DNA from: Halonatronomonas betaini
Lineage (GTDB): Bacteria; Bacillota; Halanaerobiia; Halanaerobiales; Halarsenatibacteraceae
Reading direction: 5' to 3'
Length of the DNA stretch: 64,000 bases
Assembly (NCBI RefSeq): GCF_015666175.1
Contig: NZ_JADPIE010000002.1
Location: 434,001-498,000, forward strand
The translations under genes and the position numbers were made by a program. This document shows, piece after piece, positions 23,952 to 32,192 of the stretch (its first letter is position 1; each line of letters starts with the position of its first letter). The notes below the pieces were generated by a model. The model was not told the origin of the DNA, did not search any database, and saw only the letters and a program-made list of their open reading frames with translations.

Positions 23952-25826
23952 TTATTTTTGAAAAATAGCATCAACTGGACAGATCTCAGCGCATGCTCCA
24001 CATGAAATACATACATCTTCATCTATAACATGGGGTTCTTTTCTCTCACCACTAATAGCATCAACAGGACATTCATTTACACAGGCTGTACAACCAATAC
24101 AAATATCTTTATCTATCCAATAAGGAAGAGCCAAATCATCACAGCTCCCTGTAGGACAGACATTATCATTTATATGAGCCTCATATTCATCTCTAAAGAA
24201 TTTTATCGTACTTAAAACAGGATTAGGTGCTGTCTGGCCCAATCCACATAATGATGTCTCTTTAATTCTATCTCCTAATTCAAGAAGCAGATCAATATCA
24301 CCTTCCTGGCCATCTCCCTGGGTAATCCTCTCTAAAATCTGTAACATTCTTTTAGTACCTATTCTACAGGGAGTACATTTTCCACAGGATTCACTCTGGG
24401 TGAAATCTAAAAAGAACCTTGCAACATCAACCATACAGGTATCTTCATCCATAACAACCATACCACCAGAACCCATCATAGCGCCAACATCTAATAAAGA
24501 TTCATAATCAATACTTAAATCAAGATGCTCTTTAGGAACACAACCACCTGATGGGCCACCAGTCTGGACAGCTTTAAATTCCTTGCCACCCTGAACACCG
24601 CCACCAATATCAAATATAATTTCTCTTAAAGTTGTACCCATTGCAATTTCAACTAGACCAGTATTATTAACTTTTCCAGTTAAAGCAAATACTTTAGTTC
24701 CTTTGCTACCCTCGGTACCGACTTCAGCAAATTTCTCAGGACCTTCTAATATTATATAGGGCACATTAACCAGAGTCTCAACATTATTTATATTAGTAGG
24801 TTTACCCCAGAGACCCTTTGTCGCTGGATATGGAGGACGAGGTGTAGGCATACCCCTATTGCCTTCTATAGACTCCATTAAAGCAGTCTCTTCACCACAA
24901 ACAAAGGCTCCAGCACCCTCTTTGACATGTAATTTAAAGGAGAAATCTGAACCATATATATTATCTCCTAAAATTCCATATTCTTCAGCATCTTTTATCG
25001 CTTTTTTAAGTCGCTTAACAGCCAGTGGATATTCAGCCCTGACATAAATATAACCTTCATCAGCACCGATAGCATAAGCAGAGATTACCATTCCTTCTAT
25101 AATTCCATGGGGATCACCTTCTAAAACACTCCGGTCCATAAAAGCTCCAGGATCACCTTCATCTGCATTACAGATAACATACTTCTTATCACCAGGAGCT
25201 TCAGCAGCAAATGACCATTTCAAACCAGTCGGAAAACCGCCGCCACCTCGTCCTCTGAGACCAGAATCCTTTACCATTTCAATAACTTCCCCGGGACTTA
25301 ACTCATTGATAACTTTTCCTAAAGCTTCATATCCACCTTCAGCAAAATATTCTTCTATGCTTTCAGGGTCAATCTTACCACAGTTTTTTAGAGCAATCCG
25401 TTTCTGCTGCTTATAAAAATCAATATCACTATATCCGGCAATCTTCTTGCCAGATTTATCTTCATATAATAATCTTTCAACAATTTCACCATCAATAATA
25501 TGTTCTTCAACTATCTCAGCCACATCATCTCTTGTAATCTCAGAATAAAATGTGCCCTCTGGATAAACAATTACCAGTGGACCCCGTTCACAGAGCCCAT
25601 GACAGCCTGTCCCGACCACTTTAACTTCATCTTTAAGATTTCTACTTCCAAGCTCTTCATTAAACTCATCAACAACATCTCTAGCCCCTGATGATACACA
25701 GCCTGTACCGGTACAGACCATAACATGGGCTTTATGAATATGTTCTTTGCCCGAATCCTTCTTTCTTATCTGAATTTCATCTCTATACTTATCCCTAATC
25801 TCTTTTAATTCTTCTAAAGATTTCAC
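23952..25826 (-). CDS. NuoF/HndC-like NAD(P)H-binding flavoprotein subunit of the formate dehydrogenase
   Basis: A 624-residue protein. An N-terminal [2Fe-2S] thioredoxin-like domain (CTGTGCVSSGA, GTGCHGLCERGP) leads into the NuoF core: NAD site GLRGRGGGGFPTG, FMN-binding CNADEGDPGAFMDR and CGEETALMESIEG, and the [4Fe-4S] motif SESCGKCTPCRIGT. The C-terminus carries a two-cluster ferredoxin (CIGCTACVNECPVD, CISCGACAEICPVD). This is the HndC/HydB/FdhB architecture that passes electrons between NAD(P)H, ferredoxin and the catalytic subunit. The start is GTG at 25826, nine bases after GAGGAGGG; a longer TTG frame start overlaps that site. It is 18 bp from fdhA and 45 bp from the NuoE-like gene. 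Confidence 0.93.
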   Translation of the reverse strand: MKSLEELKEIRDKYRDEIQIRKKDSGKEHIHKAHVMVCTGTGCVSSGARDVVDEFNEELGSRNLKDEVKVVGTGCHGLCERGPLVIVYPEGTFYSEITRDDVAEIVEEHIIDGEIVERLLYEDKSGKKIAGYSDIDFYKQQKRIALKNCGKIDPESIEEYFAEGGYEALGKVINELSPGEVIEMVKDSGLRGRGGGGFPTGLKWSFAAEAPGDKKYVICNADEGDPGAFMDRSVLEGDPHGIIEGMVISAYAIGADEGYIYVRAEYPLAVKRLKKAIKDAEEYGILGDNIYGSDFSFKLHVKEGAGAFVCGEETALMESIEGNRGMPTPRPPYPATKGLWGKPTNINNVETLVNVPYIILEGPEKFAEVGTEGSKGTKVFALTGKVNNTGLVEIAMGTTLREIIFDIGGGVQGGKEFKAVQTGGPSGGCVPKEHLDLSIDYESLLDVGAMMGSGGMVVMDEDTCMVDVARFFLDFTQSESCGKCTPCRIGTKRMLQILERITQGDGQEGDIDLLLELGDRIKETSLCGLGQTAPNPVLSTIKFFRDEYEAHINDNVCPTGSCDDLALPYWIDKDICIGCTACVNECPVDAISGERKEPHVIDEDVCISCGACAEICPVDAIFQK

Positions 25827-25871
25827 AAATTTCTTCCCTCCTCTAAAATTCAAAGAAATTAAAATTAATAT

Positions 25872-26360
25872 TTACCTGTAAGTATCCAGTACCTCCCTGG
25901 TTTTATCAGGGGTTAACCTTCCATGTGTATTATCATTCACCATTATTACTGGAGCAAGTCCACAGGCACCGATACAGGCTACCCTTTCAAGTGTAAATTT
26001 TAGGTCTTCAGTAGTCTCACCATCATTAATTCCAAGCTCTTCCTGAATAACATCATAAACATCACCGGCTCCACGAACATGACAGGCAGTTCCCATACAG
26101 ACCCGGATAATATTATCCCCTCTAGGTTCAAGGTGAAACTGAGTATAAAAAGTTACAACTCCATAAACTTTACATAGTGGAATTTTCATATAGGAGGATA
26201 TCTCCTTGAGGACTTCCTCAGGGAGATACCCATATGCATCCTGAGCATTCTGCAAAACCGGTATTAAATTTTTCTCATCAGTTTCATACTCTTCAAAGAC
26301 CTTATATAATGGTTCAAAAAATTTCTCATCAGTCTTCTCTCCATTACAGGCACATGTCAT
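25872..26360 (-). CDS. NuoE/HndA-like [2Fe-2S] subunit
   Basis: A 162-residue thioredoxin-fold ferredoxin. Helical N-terminal part (LIPVLQNAQDAYGYLPEEVLKEIS), then KVYGVVTFYTQFHLEPRG and the four cluster cysteines in CMGTACHVRGAG (two) and CIGACGLAPV (two). It pairs with the NuoF-like subunit. The order nuoE-nuoF-fdhA matches NAD(P)-linked and electron-bifurcating formate dehydrogenases (Hyl/Fdh types) of anaerobes. It follows valS by 15 bp, so part of its transcription may come from the valS promoter. Confidence 0.93.
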   Translation of the reverse strand: MTCACNGEKTDEKFFEPLYKVFEEYETDEKNLIPVLQNAQDAYGYLPEEVLKEISSYMKIPLCKVYGVVTFYTQFHLEPRGDNIIRVCMGTACHVRGAGDVYDVIQEELGINDGETTEDLKFTLERVACIGACGLAPVIMVNDNTHGRLTPDKTREVLDTYR

Positions 26361-26375
26361 AAATATTCCTCCTGA

Positions 26376-29024
26376 CTAATTTTTTAATTCTTCTATTCTC
26401 TTTAATACTTTTTCCAATTTCTCCTCAAACTGAGGCAACTTCTCCCTTTCAGCCTGAACTAATTTCTCAGGGGCTTGATTAACAAAACCCTCATTAGCCA
26501 GTTTACCTTCAGAACGCTTAATTTCAGCTCTTATCTCATCAGCCTCTTTTTCCAGCCTTTTTATCTCTTTGTCTATATCAATCATCCCCTCTAAAGGCAG
26601 GATAATATCAATATCTTCAACTACAGCAGAAGCAGCTTTAGCAGGCTTATCTGAAACACTGGCTTCAATTTCTAAACTTTCAACAGAAGCAAGATCTTTA
26701 ATATAACTGATTGATTCATCAGTTAAGATGCCATTTTTATCCTCAGTCTCAAAAATAGCTGTAATCTTCTTTCCAGGATTTACTTTAAATTCATTCCGGA
26801 TATTCCGAATCTCTCTAATAATCTCCTGAACTTTACCCATCTGAATCAGAGAATCCTCATCATGATAGTTTTCAGTTACCTCTGGCCAGTCACTTAACAT
26901 GATACTCCCATCAGTCCCAGGCAACTTATTCCAGATTTCCTCAGTAATAAAGGGCATAATTGGATGTAATAATTGCAGTATCCTGCTTAATAAATACTGT
27001 CCAACTCTAGCAGCTTTCCTCTGTCTTTCCGGATTCTCGTCATCATAGAGCTCTGGTTTAATAAGTTCAAGGTACCAGTCACAGAATTCACTCCAGATAA
27101 AATCATAAAGATGTTTGCTTACCTCACCAAAAAGATATCTCTCCATATTTTCATCTACTTTTTTAATTGTATCATTGAGTCGACTTAAAATCCAATTTTC
27201 TGATAAGTTTAAATCATTATAATACTCTTCAATATCAAGCCCATCATCTTCTTTAACATGCATTAACATAAAACGGGCAGCATTCCAGATCTTATTGGCA
27301 AAGTTCCTGCTGGCATTTAAACGCTCATCTCTAAACCTCATGTCATTACCAGGTGTATTCCCTGTAATCAACATAAATCTCAGGGCATCAGCACCATATT
27401 CATCTATAACCTCTAATGGATCAATCCCATTACCTAAAGATTTACTCATCTTCCGGCCCTGGGCATCTCTAATCAAACCATGAACATAAACAGTATCAAA
27501 TGGCTTTTCATCCATCATATGCAATCCCATAAAGATCATCCTGGCAACCCAGAAAAAAATTATATCTCTTCCAGTTACAAGTATATCTGTAGGATAAAAA
27601 TGTAACAAATCCTCAGTCTTTTCTGGCCAGCCAAGAGTAGAAAATGGCCATAATGCAGAACTAAACCAGGTATCAAGCACATCCTCATCCTGCTCAATAT
27701 TCTCGCTGCCGCATTCCTTACAGGCAGTCAGATCATCTCTGGAAACATTGATTGCCCCACAGTCCTGGCAATACCAGACAGGTATTCGATGTCCCCACCA
27801 GAGTTGTCTTGAAATACACCAGTCCTTAATATTTTCCATCCAGTTTAAATAAACCTTAGAAAATCTATCTGGAACAAACTCAATCTCGCCATCTTTTACA
27901 GCCTCTATAGCCGGCTTAGCCAGAGGCTCCATCTTAACAAACCACTGTTTTGAGATCATCGGTTCAACAACTTCATCACAGCGATAACAGTGACCAACTG
28001 AATGATGATGGTCTTCAACTTTAATCAATAACCCTTCTTTTTCAAGGTCCTCAACAACTTTCTTTCTACATTCCCCTCGCTCAAGGCCAGCATATTTTCC
28101 TGCAGCCTCAGTCATAGTGCCATCAAAGTCAATAACCTTGACCTGCTCCAGATCATTTCTTTCACCTATCTCAAAATCATTAGGGTCATGGGCAGGAGTA
28201 ACCTTAACCATACCAGTTCCAAACTCACTATCAACATAGCGATCAGCAACAATTTCAATTTCTCTATCAACCAGAGGCACAATCACCTTCTCGCCAACAA
28301 GCTCAGAATATCTCTCATCTGAAGGATCTACTGCAATCCCTGTATCGCCAAGCATTGTCTCCGGTCTGGTAGTTGCAACAGTTATATGGCCTTCTCTATC
28401 TTTAAAAGGGTATTTAATATAGTAGAGATGACCATCAGTCTCCTCATGCTCAACCTCAATATCAGATAGCGTCGTTGCACAATCAGAACACCAGTTAACA
28501 ATATAATCTCCCTGATAAATTAAACCTTCCTCATATAACCTTACAAAGACCTCTTTAACGGCCTCAGAACAACCGTCATCCAGAGTAAACCGCTCTCTAC
28601 TCCAGTCACAGGAAGCCCCAAGATTCCTAATCTGATCAGTGATCCTTTCACCATACTCCTTTTTCCAATCCCAGGCATGCTCCAAAAACTCATCTCTGCC
28701 AATCTCATCTTTCTCAATTCCAGACTTCCTCAACTTATCAACTACTTTAGCCTCAGTTGCTATACTGGCATGATCAGTCCCAGGCAGCCAGAGAGTATTC
28801 AGACCCTTCATTCGATTCCAGCGAACAATAATGTCCTGCAGCGTATCATCCAGGGCATGGCCTAAATGAAGTTGGCCGGTAATATTCGGCGGAGGCATCA
28901 TCACAGTAAAAGGTTCCTTTTCAGGTTCAACTTCAGCCTGGAAATAACCATTCTCCTCCCAGAACTTATACCATTTCTCCTCAACCTTTGATGGATCATA
29001 GGTTTTAGCTAACTCATCTGTCAT
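26376..29024 (-). CDS. valS: Valyl-tRNA synthetase
   Basis: An 882-residue class I synthetase. Domains: the catalytic core with NITGQLHLGHALDDT (HIGH type, about 50-60), the editing domain (TTRPETMLGDTGIAV, TPAHDPNDFEIG), a Cys-rich zinc segment (CQDCGAINV, CKECGSENI), KMSKS (GRKMSKSLGNGIDP), the anticodon-binding helices (WILSRLNDTI) and the Val-specific C-terminal coiled coil (ending KEADEIRAEIKRSEGKL ... LKRIEEL). It charges tRNA-Val. The ATG at 29024 follows GGAAGGTGA by five bases; an in-frame GTG at 29033 overlaps this site. It is regulated by the upstream T-box. Confidence 0.97.
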   Translation of the reverse strand: MTDELAKTYDPSKVEEKWYKFWEENGYFQAEVEPEKEPFTVMMPPPNITGQLHLGHALDDTLQDIIVRWNRMKGLNTLWLPGTDHASIATEAKVVDKLRKSGIEKDEIGRDEFLEHAWDWKKEYGERITDQIRNLGASCDWSRERFTLDDGCSEAVKEVFVRLYEEGLIYQGDYIVNWCSDCATTLSDIEVEHEETDGHLYYIKYPFKDREGHITVATTRPETMLGDTGIAVDPSDERYSELVGEKVIVPLVDREIEIVADRYVDSEFGTGMVKVTPAHDPNDFEIGERNDLEQVKVIDFDGTMTEAAGKYAGLERGECRKKVVEDLEKEGLLIKVEDHHHSVGHCYRCDEVVEPMISKQWFVKMEPLAKPAIEAVKDGEIEFVPDRFSKVYLNWMENIKDWCISRQLWWGHRIPVWYCQDCGAINVSRDDLTACKECGSENIEQDEDVLDTWFSSALWPFSTLGWPEKTEDLLHFYPTDILVTGRDIIFFWVARMIFMGLHMMDEKPFDTVYVHGLIRDAQGRKMSKSLGNGIDPLEVIDEYGADALRFMLITGNTPGNDMRFRDERLNASRNFANKIWNAARFMLMHVKEDDGLDIEEYYNDLNLSENWILSRLNDTIKKVDENMERYLFGEVSKHLYDFIWSEFCDWYLELIKPELYDDENPERQRKAARVGQYLLSRILQLLHPIMPFITEEIWNKLPGTDGSIMLSDWPEVTENYHDEDSLIQMGKVQEIIREIRNIRNEFKVNPGKKITAIFETEDKNGILTDESISYIKDLASVESLEIEASVSDKPAKAASAVVEDIDIILPLEGMIDIDKEIKRLEKEADEIRAEIKRSEGKLANEGFVNQAPEKLVQAEREKLPQFEEKLEKVLKRIEELKN

Positions 29025-29051
29025 CTCAATCACCTTCCTAAATTTATTATA

Positions 29052-29312
29052 AAAATTTAAAACCCCTTCAGTCCCCTAAAGGGACGGAAGAGGTATAATT
29101 CCGCGGTACCACCCAAAATTCCACTCCATAATCAGAGTGACTCTCAGCAATCAAATAACGGCGATAATCCGATCCAGATTAATAAAATCAATTCATCTAG
29201 ATAGCTCCAGGACGACATTCATGCCTCTTGACTTAAAGGACCTTACAGCCTCTGGATCCCTCTCTCTAAAAGCCTTAAAGCATTACTCTTTCCCTTCATA
29301 GCCTTTAACTAT
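29052..29312 (-). ncRNA. T-box leader of valS
   Basis: The T-box GGGTGGTACCGCG is at 29114-29102 (minus strand). It is followed by a terminator stem (29061-29075 paired with 29080-29094, loop in TTTAG) and a TTTTAAATTTTT tract. The upstream part (29120-29300) shares the block CGTCCTGGAGCT (ileS leader: CATCCTGGAGCT) with the ileS leader at the expected stem I position. It should respond to uncharged tRNA-Val. Its 5' boundary is approximate, because it lies only a few bases after a tRNA gene with no terminator between. Confidence 0.92.
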
Positions 29313-29317
29313 TAAAA

Positions 29318-29394
29318 TGGTGGGACTATTGGGATTCGAACCCAAGGCCTGCAGATTAGGAATCTGCCGCTCTATCCAGCTGAGCTATAGCCCC
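29318..29394 (-). tRNA. tRNA-Arg (anticodon CCT)
   Basis: A 77-base cloverleaf including an encoded CCA end. The acceptor GGGGCTA pairs with TAGTCCC (one G-T), the D arm has AGCTCAGCTGGATAGAGC, the anticodon stem GCAGA/TCTGC frames the loop TTCCTAA, and the T arm reads TTGGGTTCGAATCCCAA. The CCT anticodon reads AGG arginine codons. It lies directly upstream of the valS T-box. Confidence 0.95.
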
Positions 29395-29424
29395 GAAAAC
29401 TTTTTATGTTTAACCTTATATTTT

Positions 29425-29453
29425 ATACTACAATATTTAAACAATACAGTCAA
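29425..29453 (-). promoter_or_regulatory. Promoter of tRNA-Arg (and possibly the valS leader)
   Basis: TTGACT at 29453-29448, a 17-bp spacer and TAGTAT at 29430-29425 on the minus strand, about 25 bp upstream of the mature tRNA. I see no separate strong promoter between the tRNA and the T-box. Confidence 0.75.
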
Positions 29454-29490
29454 GAGCTAATAAAAAATTTAATCAGATTATTTAACCACC

Positions 29491-29523
29491 TGCCGGTTAC
29501 CCGACGGTTACCAAACGGTATCT
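29491..29523. repeat. Three units of an 11-bp repeat (CGGTTACC type)
   Basis: Units tgccggttacc, cgacggttacc and aaacggtatct are in perfect 11-bp register in the gene-free stretch 29454-29773. The sequence differs from the CTCC-type arrays at 6189 and 49580, but the period is the same. Confidence 0.6.
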
Positions 29524-29550
29524 CTTAACAAATTTCACAAAGTTGACAAA

Positions 29551-29690
29551 CTCGATGTTTTAATGCTGAGCTGACCTTGCGTTATAAAATGAAAGCTCAG
29601 TGCGACGTGCTCAATGCCCTAGTGCTAAAATCTCAATCTGTTATAAAAAGAAATTTTAGTGAGAAGAACTCGATGTTCTAATGCTAAATT
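29551..29690. repeat. 59-bp tandem repeat with co-varying hairpin arms
   Basis: Unit 1 is 29551-29609, unit 2 is 29610-29668, and a partial third unit is 29669-29690. Units 1 and 2 have equal length, about 63% identity and share the core GTTATAAAA-x-GAAA. In each unit a 7-bp hairpin brackets the core: CTGAGCT/AGCTCAG in unit 1 and CTAAAAT/ATTTTAG in unit 2. Three of the seven pairs changed on both sides, so pairing is conserved rather than sequence. No open frame covers it. Confidence 0.75.
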
Positions 29691-29773
29691 ATTTAACAAT
29701 CTAAAAAGGTATTTCAAACTATATCTATAATTATATAAAACAGAATAACTAAAAATAACTAAGGGGGTTTGCA

Positions 29774-31045
29774 ATGCTAGATAAACTAAAAAAACAATAC
29801 AATAAATTCACAAATTATAACTGGAAGCTATTCTTTATAAAAATATTCCAAAAAGCAAGAGCAGATGATATCTTCACCCATGCTATGGGGCTTGTTTATA
29901 CAACTCTTTTATCCATAATTCCCTTTTTAATCTTCTCATTCTATATCATGACCCTCTTTAACTTCTTTGGTGGGCTGGAAAACATAACTGAAGAATTTAG
30001 AAATATAATCTTAAATAATTTAGCTGCAGGTACTGGTGAAACCTTAATCAATATTTTTGAAGGTTATGTTACTGGCATAAATATTGAACAGCTTGGAATT
30101 ATAAGCTTTTTAACCCTTGTTTTAGTCGTAATCTTTCTGCTGGCCAGAGTCGAAATCACCTTTAATAAAATCTGGGGAGTCGAAAAACACCGGGACCTAT
30201 TTAAAAGATTTGTCGCTTTCTGGACATTTATTACCCTGGGAACCTTTGTTATCACCTTATTAATTAGCCTATCTTTTACCTTTTTAGAAACCTATTTAAC
30301 AGCTGAGGTTGCAGAGCGTCCAATCGAACAGAGTAGAGTATTTGATTGGATAACATTCAGTATGAACTTTATCATATTTATTATTGCCTATTATTTCATT
30401 CCAAATACTAAAGTTGACCCGATAGCAGCAATTACCGGAGGAATTACCAGCGGAGTGCTTTTTATATTGAGCAGATATCTCTATGGAATTTATACCAGAA
30501 ACTTTATCAGTTATGATCAAATTTATGGATCTCTAACAATAATTCCAATCTTTTTAGTCTGGCTCTATCTGATCTGGGTAATAGTTCTTATAGGAGCCAT
30601 AATATCATATATAGTTAACTATCGAGCAAACCTTGATTTCATTGGCAGTAACGGCCAGGAAGATAAAGAACTCCAGCATCTACTTCCTATCGCAATACTG
30701 TATATAATCTATAAAAACTATCAGGATAAAGATAAACCTGGCACAGAATATAGCGAGATAATCAAAAAAATTAACCTGCCAATAACTACAATTGAAAACA
30801 CATTATCTGAAATGTTAAAAACAAATTATATAACTAAAACAGAAAATAATAAATATATTCCTCTAACAAATCTAGATAATATATCACTCTGGTCAATCTA
30901 TAAAAAAATAATTTTAAATAATAATCCTAAATCTAAAGCAATCTATTCAGATAAAGAATTAGAAAGAATCCATAATATTTTCAATCAGAGCATTAAAGTC
31001 AAATTAAAAGAATTAACCATTAAAGATATATCAAGCAAAAATTAA
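29774..31045 (+). CDS. YihY/BrkB-family inner membrane protein
   Basis: A 423-residue protein with six hydrophobic helices (about residues 37-65, 95-125, 150-178, 195-222, 228-248 and 258-285) after a cytoplasmic start. Family marks are ARADDIFTHAMGLVYTTLLSIIPFLIF, a FNKIWGVEK segment, and YGSLTIIPIFLVWLYLIWVIVLIGA in the last helices. The C-terminal 130 residues form a soluble, Lys/Asn-rich region resembling a small winged-helix unit (LPITTIENTLSEMLKTNYITKTE). The family was once called RNase BN, a label now rejected; its transport role is unclear. The start follows AAGGGGG. It stands alone between the repeat region and a bidirectional terminator. Confidence 0.88.
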   Translation: MLDKLKKQYNKFTNYNWKLFFIKIFQKARADDIFTHAMGLVYTTLLSIIPFLIFSFYIMTLFNFFGGLENITEEFRNIILNNLAAGTGETLINIFEGYVTGINIEQLGIISFLTLVLVVIFLLARVEITFNKIWGVEKHRDLFKRFVAFWTFITLGTFVITLLISLSFTFLETYLTAEVAERPIEQSRVFDWITFSMNFIIFIIAYYFIPNTKVDPIAAITGGITSGVLFILSRYLYGIYTRNFISYDQIYGSLTIIPIFLVWLYLIWVIVLIGAIISYIVNYRANLDFIGSNGQEDKELQHLLPIAILYIIYKNYQDKDKPGTEYSEIIKKINLPITTIENTLSEMLKTNYITKTENNKYIPLTNLDNISLWSIYKKIILNNNPKSKAIYSDKELERIHNIFNQSIKVKLKELTIKDISSKN

Positions 31046-31050
31046 TTCAA

Positions 31051-31076
31051 AAATCCCCCTGCTCCCAGGGGGATTT
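31051..31076 (-). terminator. Bidirectional terminator between the convergent BrkB and apbE genes
   Basis: A 10-bp perfect stem AAATCCCCCT / AGGGGGATTT with loop GCTCCC. The minus strand continues with TTTTTG (from the A run at 31049-31053), serving apbE. On the plus strand the AGGGGGATTT arm ends in T's, so it may also end the BrkB transcript. Confidence 0.8.
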
Positions 31077-31083
31077 ACAAATA

Positions 31084-32172
31084 TTATAATTCAAATATTT
31101 CGAAGTCATCATCTAAAACCTCAAAGTTATCAATTAAACCTGAGCTAAGATGAACTTCTTTATCATCTGTCACAAAAATTATCTCAAAGTCATCAATACT
31201 TTCAGCTAATTCGAGACCTTCCTCTATTCCTAAAACAAAAATTCCAGTAGATAGAGCATCTGCCATTACTGGATCATTAGCAACAATCGTAGTACTGGCA
31301 ATCCCATTATCAACTGACTGACCGGTAAAAGGACTCAAAATATGATGGTAAAACTCTCCGTCCTCTTCAAAATACCTTTCATAATCACCAGAAGTAGCAA
31401 TGGCCAGACGATTATCATAATAATCTGTATCAGCAACTACAAGTCCCATTAACTCTCCCCGGTCAGATCTCGGGTTCTGAACACCGATCCGCCATGGAGT
31501 CCCATCAGGCTTATCACCTAAAAGTACAATATTACCACCTAAATTAACAAAGGCAGCTTCGATTCCAGCATCCTCTAAATGATTAGTTGCCAGTTCACCG
31601 GCATAACCCTTTGCAATCGCACCTAAATCAATCATCATTTCACTCTGATTAAACTCAACTGTCTGGGCAGCTTCATCTAATAAAATATCCTCATAGTTAA
31701 TCAGAGGAAGTGTAGCCTCAATTTCCTCCTGACTGGGTAAAGACGGTCCATTGTCACTTCCCCAGCCCCACAATTTTATTAAAGCTCCAATTGAAGGATC
31801 AAAGGCACCTCCACTTAACTCAGCATATTCAATAGATTTATCCAAAATTGTATAGGTATGATCTTCAATTTCTACTGGCCCCTGACCTGCTTCCCGATTA
31901 ATCCGGGAAACATTACTATCTTCATCATAAATATTAAATAAATCATCAATCTCACTAACTCTTTCAAAGGCCCCAGCAACAGCTTCCTCTCCATCAGGAC
32001 CAAAAGTTCTGATAGTATTAATCGTATCAAGCATCATCTTTGTATCCTGATATTCTTCAACATCTGTATTAGCCACCTCTGGCTCCTCACCCTGATTTTG
32101 CATAAAGAAACCAAAGACAAGAATTCCAATAATTATAACAATCGAAATTCCAGTTAAATATTTATTGTTCAT
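31084..32172 (-). CDS. apbE: FAD:protein FMN transferase
   Basis: A 362-residue membrane-anchored or exported enzyme (hydrophobic segment about residues 8-25). ApbE signatures are MMLDTINTIR, FDPSIGALIKLWGWG, MIDLGAIAKGYAGE, FVNLGGNIVLLGDKPDGTPWRIGVQNPR and the Mg-binding DALSTGIFVLG motif near the end. It transfers FMN from FAD to a threonine of FMN_bind domains outside the cytoplasm. The two double-FMN-domain proteins at 6415-7979 are clear candidate substrates in the same window. It is 20 bp after the methyltransferase gene in the same orientation. Confidence 0.95.
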   Translation of the reverse strand: MNNKYLTGISIVIIIGILVFGFFMQNQGEEPEVANTDVEEYQDTKMMLDTINTIRTFGPDGEEAVAGAFERVSEIDDLFNIYDEDSNVSRINREAGQGPVEIEDHTYTILDKSIEYAELSGGAFDPSIGALIKLWGWGSDNGPSLPSQEEIEATLPLINYEDILLDEAAQTVEFNQSEMMIDLGAIAKGYAGELATNHLEDAGIEAAFVNLGGNIVLLGDKPDGTPWRIGVQNPRSDRGELMGLVVADTDYYDNRLAIATSGDYERYFEEDGEFYHHILSPFTGQSVDNGIASTTIVANDPVMADALSTGIFVLGIEEGLELAESIDDFEIIFVTDDKEVHLSSGLIDNFEVLDDDFEIFEL

Positions 32173-32192
32173 TATATTCCTCCTGTAAAATT

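Noticed and set aside
29491-29690. CRISPR-like array
   Set aside because: Units are contiguous and diverged, with no constant repeat separated by unique spacers, and no cas genes are present in the window.
29774-31045. Ribonuclease BN
   Set aside because: The old RNase BN label for YihY/BrkB proteins is known to be wrong; this is a six-helix membrane protein without nuclease motifs.
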